From contig NW_002060944.1 in NCBI RefSeq assembly GCF_000150275.1, positions 7,182,756 through 7,246,755 on the forward strand: DNA of 64,000 nucleotides, written 5' to 3'. The DNA is from Trichoplax adhaerens (Eukaryota > Placozoa > Uniplacotomia > Trichoplacea > Trichoplacidae). Made by a program: the position numbers and the translations under genes. The stretch's first letter is position 1, and each line of letters begins with the position of its first letter. This document shows positions 60,682 to 64,000 of this stretch, piece by piece. The notes beneath the pieces were generated by a model, which was not told where the DNA came from, ran no database searches, and saw only the letters and a list, made by a program, of their open reading frames with translations.

Positions 60682-63140
60682 CTAAGCTTTCGCTTTAAAA
60701 TTATTTTTTTCTTCGCGAAGGTATCCCATAGCTTCGATTCCGCTCTTCTTTCCGGTATGCTTTCTTACATTATTAGTGCTAATTTCAAATACATACGATT
60801 AATAGATTAGTCTCGTAAATCAAACAACTAATTCTGCTCGAGTAAACTTATTATTCATAATATAATGAACTAATAAATTCACAGCGATTAATTATAGTTT
60901 ATTTATATGACATCAGCCTATCTCATACGAACTAGTTAATCAAATCTGTTATCTCTTACTTGACTCTCATAAAAGGATTATAAGACAATTCCTCCGCTAT
61001 TGTTGAAGGGACAGTTACTAATCTGTTCGCACGTTGTTTCTAACCATTCGATTAGATTTATTAAGTCAAAGACAAGCATGTAAAGAGTAATATCAATGAT
61101 GAACTATTACCATCCGGATAAGAAGAAAAATCTTACCTTAACCCATTCTAATTTCTTCTGAATGTCTACATTATCGGGTTCTACATGGATTGCAAATATT
61201 AAATTGCTAGCACTGTATTCATGTCCACAGTAAACCCTCTAATTAAATTAGAAACTAAATGTTATTTCACCCAAAATAATATATTACATTGTTCATCAAA
61301 ACTATAAGCCATAAAAAGTCAATTTTCAATTAACGTACAGTCGAGGAAGGTAATTTTCCTAAAATATTACAAAGTGCATTATACATCTGAGCTGGTGTTC
61401 CTTCAAAAAAGCGGCCACATCCTCCTACAAAGAGTGTATCTCCTAAAAATATAAATCAGCAGATGTTATGCTTTTCGATTCATTTCAGAAAGTACTACAA
61501 CAATTTTTAATCTTAATAGTTTTCAACCTGTAAATACAACTGCAGATTCTTGACTGTTAGGATCAGATACAAAATAGCAAATATGACCAGAGGTGTGACA
61601 TGGCGTTGCTAATGATTTGATAACAAGAGAGCCAATCTGTAAGATGGGAGGAAATTTGTCAGATCACGCCATTAAAAATATCATGCTAATAGTTATCAAA
61701 CAAGCTTACATTAAATTCTTCACCGCCGGAAAGTTTTTCAGTCAAAGAACCGATTCTTTCATCACCCCCGTAAACCTTCAATTTCTTAGAAACCATGCCG
61801 ACTAGTTTATCATTACCTCCGGCATGATCCCTACATTAATAAGATTACTCTAATTAATAAATCACATACTTACGGAAATTGTTAAGTTTTATAACATAAT
61901 TATGATCACAAATTCCAAGTTGATCGCACACATTAGACGAGAATACTGTTATTATAGCTGATTTAGCATCGACAGTAGGCATACAGTTGCTCTTACCAAT
62001 GATGATGAGTGGTTATTACTGTAGTTAAATCGACCTTCCTGTTATTAACTGCAGCTAAGACCTGTCAAAAAAAGGAGAAATGCCCAAATTAGGTTGCGCT
62101 ATACCTTTGCCTACTATTAGTCCTTCCTTCCTACTACAGAGCAGTAGGCTCATTTTATCGTAAATTGCAGTTATAGTGTCTGGCCAATAATAATCGCTGA
62201 ATACTAATACAGTAAGCGTGTTGCAGTACTTACTCTTCATATAGAGTAACATAGGCATAAAGCGATGAATCAGATCAGCGGATTCGTAACAAACGTTAAT
62301 TAATTATCTGCGTCTTAGACCCGATCTTTAGGGTTCAGAAGTGATGATGGACTAAATAAATAGCTAAAGTTCAAGCCTAATTCATCTATTTCATCTACTA
62401 TTAAGTGTGCTAATTGTCAGTGTACTGTATTCTACTGTAGGATTGCACTTAATATAGCATTATATATAAACAATTAAAACATGAAGTGGTCTAATCATTA
62501 GTGATTAAGAATTGGTAAGTACCAAATAATAGCTAAAGAACAATCATAATTTATGTATTTCATCTACTATTAAGTATATTAAGCGTATTGCACTGTAATA
62601 CTACACTTTTAACAGCGCAATATAAATGTGACCCGATGAATTCTTCTAGCGATACGTATCAAATATCATTTGTATCTTAGACCTGATCTTTAATGATTAA
62701 GACATGGTTCTATACGCATACTCGATCGTTAACTAATAACTAGGGATCAATCTTAATGTATTCACTACGTGTAATAATTCTATAATAATTGCGGCTTGAT
62801 TCAGTCACAACAAATGACAGTCTACTGCATACGATGTTAACTGAGAGAATTTAACTTATGGCATTACTTTTTCCGGTTCGACTGGATCAACAATAGCAGC
62901 TTGATTGGTTTTGGGATCGGTTAACAGATACATATAATTATCCTGTAAGGCTGGAATGACATCAATCTTCATTTCTTTCGCTGATTGATTACTATACCAA
63001 GAAGGGAAAGAGACAATTTTCTGTGTTGGACTTTTAGCGAGGCAAGAAAGAGGGAAAGCTCTTCTAAAAACGCTTGTCACTGCATGAAGAAAAGAATTGG
63101 TTATGCAATGGAAGATAGCATTGGCAAAAGCCATTGCCAT
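60682..63140 (-). CDS. HAGH: Hydroxyacylglutathione hydrolase (glyoxalase II)
   Basis: Hydrolyses S-lactoylglutathione to lactate and glutathione, the second step of methylglyoxal detoxification. Exons (minus): 63140-62868, 62061-61997, 61830-61710, 61636-61528, 61442-61339, 61238-61137, 61039-60960, 60778-60682; 951 nt, 316 aa, human 308. Metallo-beta-lactamase metal ligands are all present: THHHWDHAGGN (His110, 112, Asp114, His115), CHTSGH (His167), [15 protein letters not shown] (Asp191) and CGHEY (His230). C-terminal [16 protein letters not shown] carries the substrate-binding part. The first 56 residues are basic and Ser/Phe-rich, as in a mitochondrial leader. An internal Met at 62972 begins [17 protein letters not shown], the same place where the human cytosolic form starts, so dual targeting from alternative starts is likely. 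Intron 1 holds diverged repeats. Confidence 0.95.
62300..62800. repeat. Diverged ~170-190-bp repeats in HAGH intron 1
   Basis: The words TTAGACC(C/T)GATCTTTA (62316 and 62677), ATAGCTAAAG..CAA (62361 and 62529) and ATTTCATCTACTATTAAGT (62388 and 62556) recur in the same order. This indicates two to three old tandem copies with indels. Confidence 0.65.
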
Positions 63141-64000
63141 TTTTCCTTTCCATCAAACTTAACGACATCACTTGCATAATTTACCTCGTCGACAACTAAT
63201 TTTACACCAATCCAAAATGATAAGATGGCTATAAAATCAATTTACCTGGCACAATGCTGAACATTCAAGGAAAGATTGAGTAAAGTAGTCGAACGTTTAT
63301 TCTTCAGTAGGGTTTACGCCCTCAATTTCAAGGTAACTAAGCACCGGTGCACCGGTAGTATCCAACCAGAGCTCTCTGACCTCTGATGGATTTGTTGTGT
63401 ACATTGTCGTGACATTGTACTATACTACAGTAGTGTTCATACTTGCAATACGAGTACGCAACCATACATGAAATAGCATAAGGGTAGCCACCAACATAAC
63501 ATGAGCAGGCGGCAGTATATTACATCGTGCAAACTGTGCAGTAGAATGCGCGATACTCGACTGATTTTAAGAAATATGGACAGTGGATTTCAGATTGGAG
63601 TAGGATTAGGCGAGTTGATTTTATTTACGATTTGCGAACGAATAAAAATGGAAATTGCAAAACACCACAGCATACCCTTACAGTACTGCCCAACACACAA
63701 TTTAGACACCATCGTCTTCACCAGGATCTTACATGGATGCGAATGGACGGTGGACAGATGGACGACTCGCCCTATCCTATACAACTTCTACTAGGCAGTG
63801 ATTGGACTACGAGATCGATACGCGTATATACCATATACCATGGGCTATTCGATATATGAATTATTGCATTAGCTATTAGAGATACTAATGATACCATGGG
63901 CTATTAGATATACTTAATTATACCATAGACTACTACGGTAGGTAGATATCCAGAAGCATCTAGTTATCCATAATAAGTGGATACTGGACAAGTTCATAAG
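63141..64000. other. Mostly uncalled region upstream of HAGH
   Basis: Open frames at 63501-63859 on both strands overlap and have no family resemblance. A short direct repeat (ATACCATGGGCTATTxGATAT) occurs at about 63835 and 63891. A GCACCGGTGCACCGGT palindromic word lies near 63341. A possible isolated exon is listed separately. Confidence 0.5.
63297..63424 (-). CDS. Possible terminal exon of an unidentified minus-strand gene
   Basis: On the minus strand an AG acceptor (reading TATAG) at 63425 is followed by an open frame that ends in TAA at 63297-63299. It encodes a composition typical of protein: VRELWLDTTGAPVLSYLEIE then GVNPTEE. The family is not recognised. If real, the rest of the gene would lie to the right, partly beyond the window, and would run into the HAGH promoter. 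A 35-codon ATG-started frame (from 63404) is the alternative. Support is only the frame and its composition. Confidence 0.22.

Noticed and set aside
1-64000. tRNA, rRNA or intact transposase/reverse transcriptase genes
   Set aside because: None was recognised by eye; a tRNAscan and a transposon-protein search would be needed to exclude diverged copies.

Overview
The window looks like nuclear DNA of an early-branching animal, most likely a placozoan (Trichoplax/Hoilungia type); the species is inferred. It is AT-rich. Its genes are animal housekeeping genes cut into many short exons by mostly short GT..AG introns, with no operons, tRNAs, rRNAs or intact transposon genes seen. I rebuilt each gene by hand from conserved protein segments plus splice sites. 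For all twelve genes the exon lengths sum to a whole number of codons with matching phases across every junction, which is the main internal check.

Layout: 1-4642 no recognisable gene. 4643-9706 (+) EIF3L, 22 exons. 11591-13329 (-) SRSF2. 13330-16306 divergent intergenic region. 16307-19987 (+) GTPBP1. 20799-25870 (-) MFSD11, 17 exons including a 16-nt micro-exon. 25871-29195 no gene seen. 29196-31635 (-) POLDIP3/SKAR. 33271-37404 (-) EIF3D. 37405-39039 repeat-rich divergent region. 39040-42269 (+) sphingosine kinase. 43140-45532 (-) GID4. 45533-49019 repeat-rich divergent region. 49020-52348 (+) a DESI1-type PPPDE protease fused to a C-terminal PUL domain. 52944-54973 (-) a TFPT-like INO80 subunit carrying an HMG box. 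55859-60108 (+) GTPBP3, followed by a degenerate second copy of its last exon. 60682-63140 (-) HAGH (glyoxalase II). 63141-64000 no firm gene.

Functionally the genes are unlinked housekeeping functions with a gene-expression bias: two eIF3 subunits, an SR splicing factor, an mRNA-export/translation adaptor (POLDIP3), a translational-type GTPase (GTPBP1), a mitochondrial tRNA-modification GTPase (GTPBP3), a chromatin remodelling subunit, a ubiquitin-ligase receptor (GID4), a lipid kinase and a detoxification enzyme. Five of the families map to human 22q12-q13 (EIF3L, GTPBP1, POLDIP3, EIF3D, DESI1) and three to 17q25 (SRSF2, MFSD11, SPHK1), so the window looks like a piece of an ancient animal linkage group.

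Non-coding DNA is dominated by tandem arrays (52 to 168-bp units), perfect or near-perfect hairpins, and clusters of a short GTACTGTAC/TACAGTA word that sit repeatedly in 5' flanks of genes. The most notable leads are the TFPT+HMG-box architecture, the DESI1-PUL fusion, the duplicated GTPBP3 terminal exon, the 16-nt exon in MFSD11, the conserved linkage, and the promoter-associated TACTGTAC clusters.
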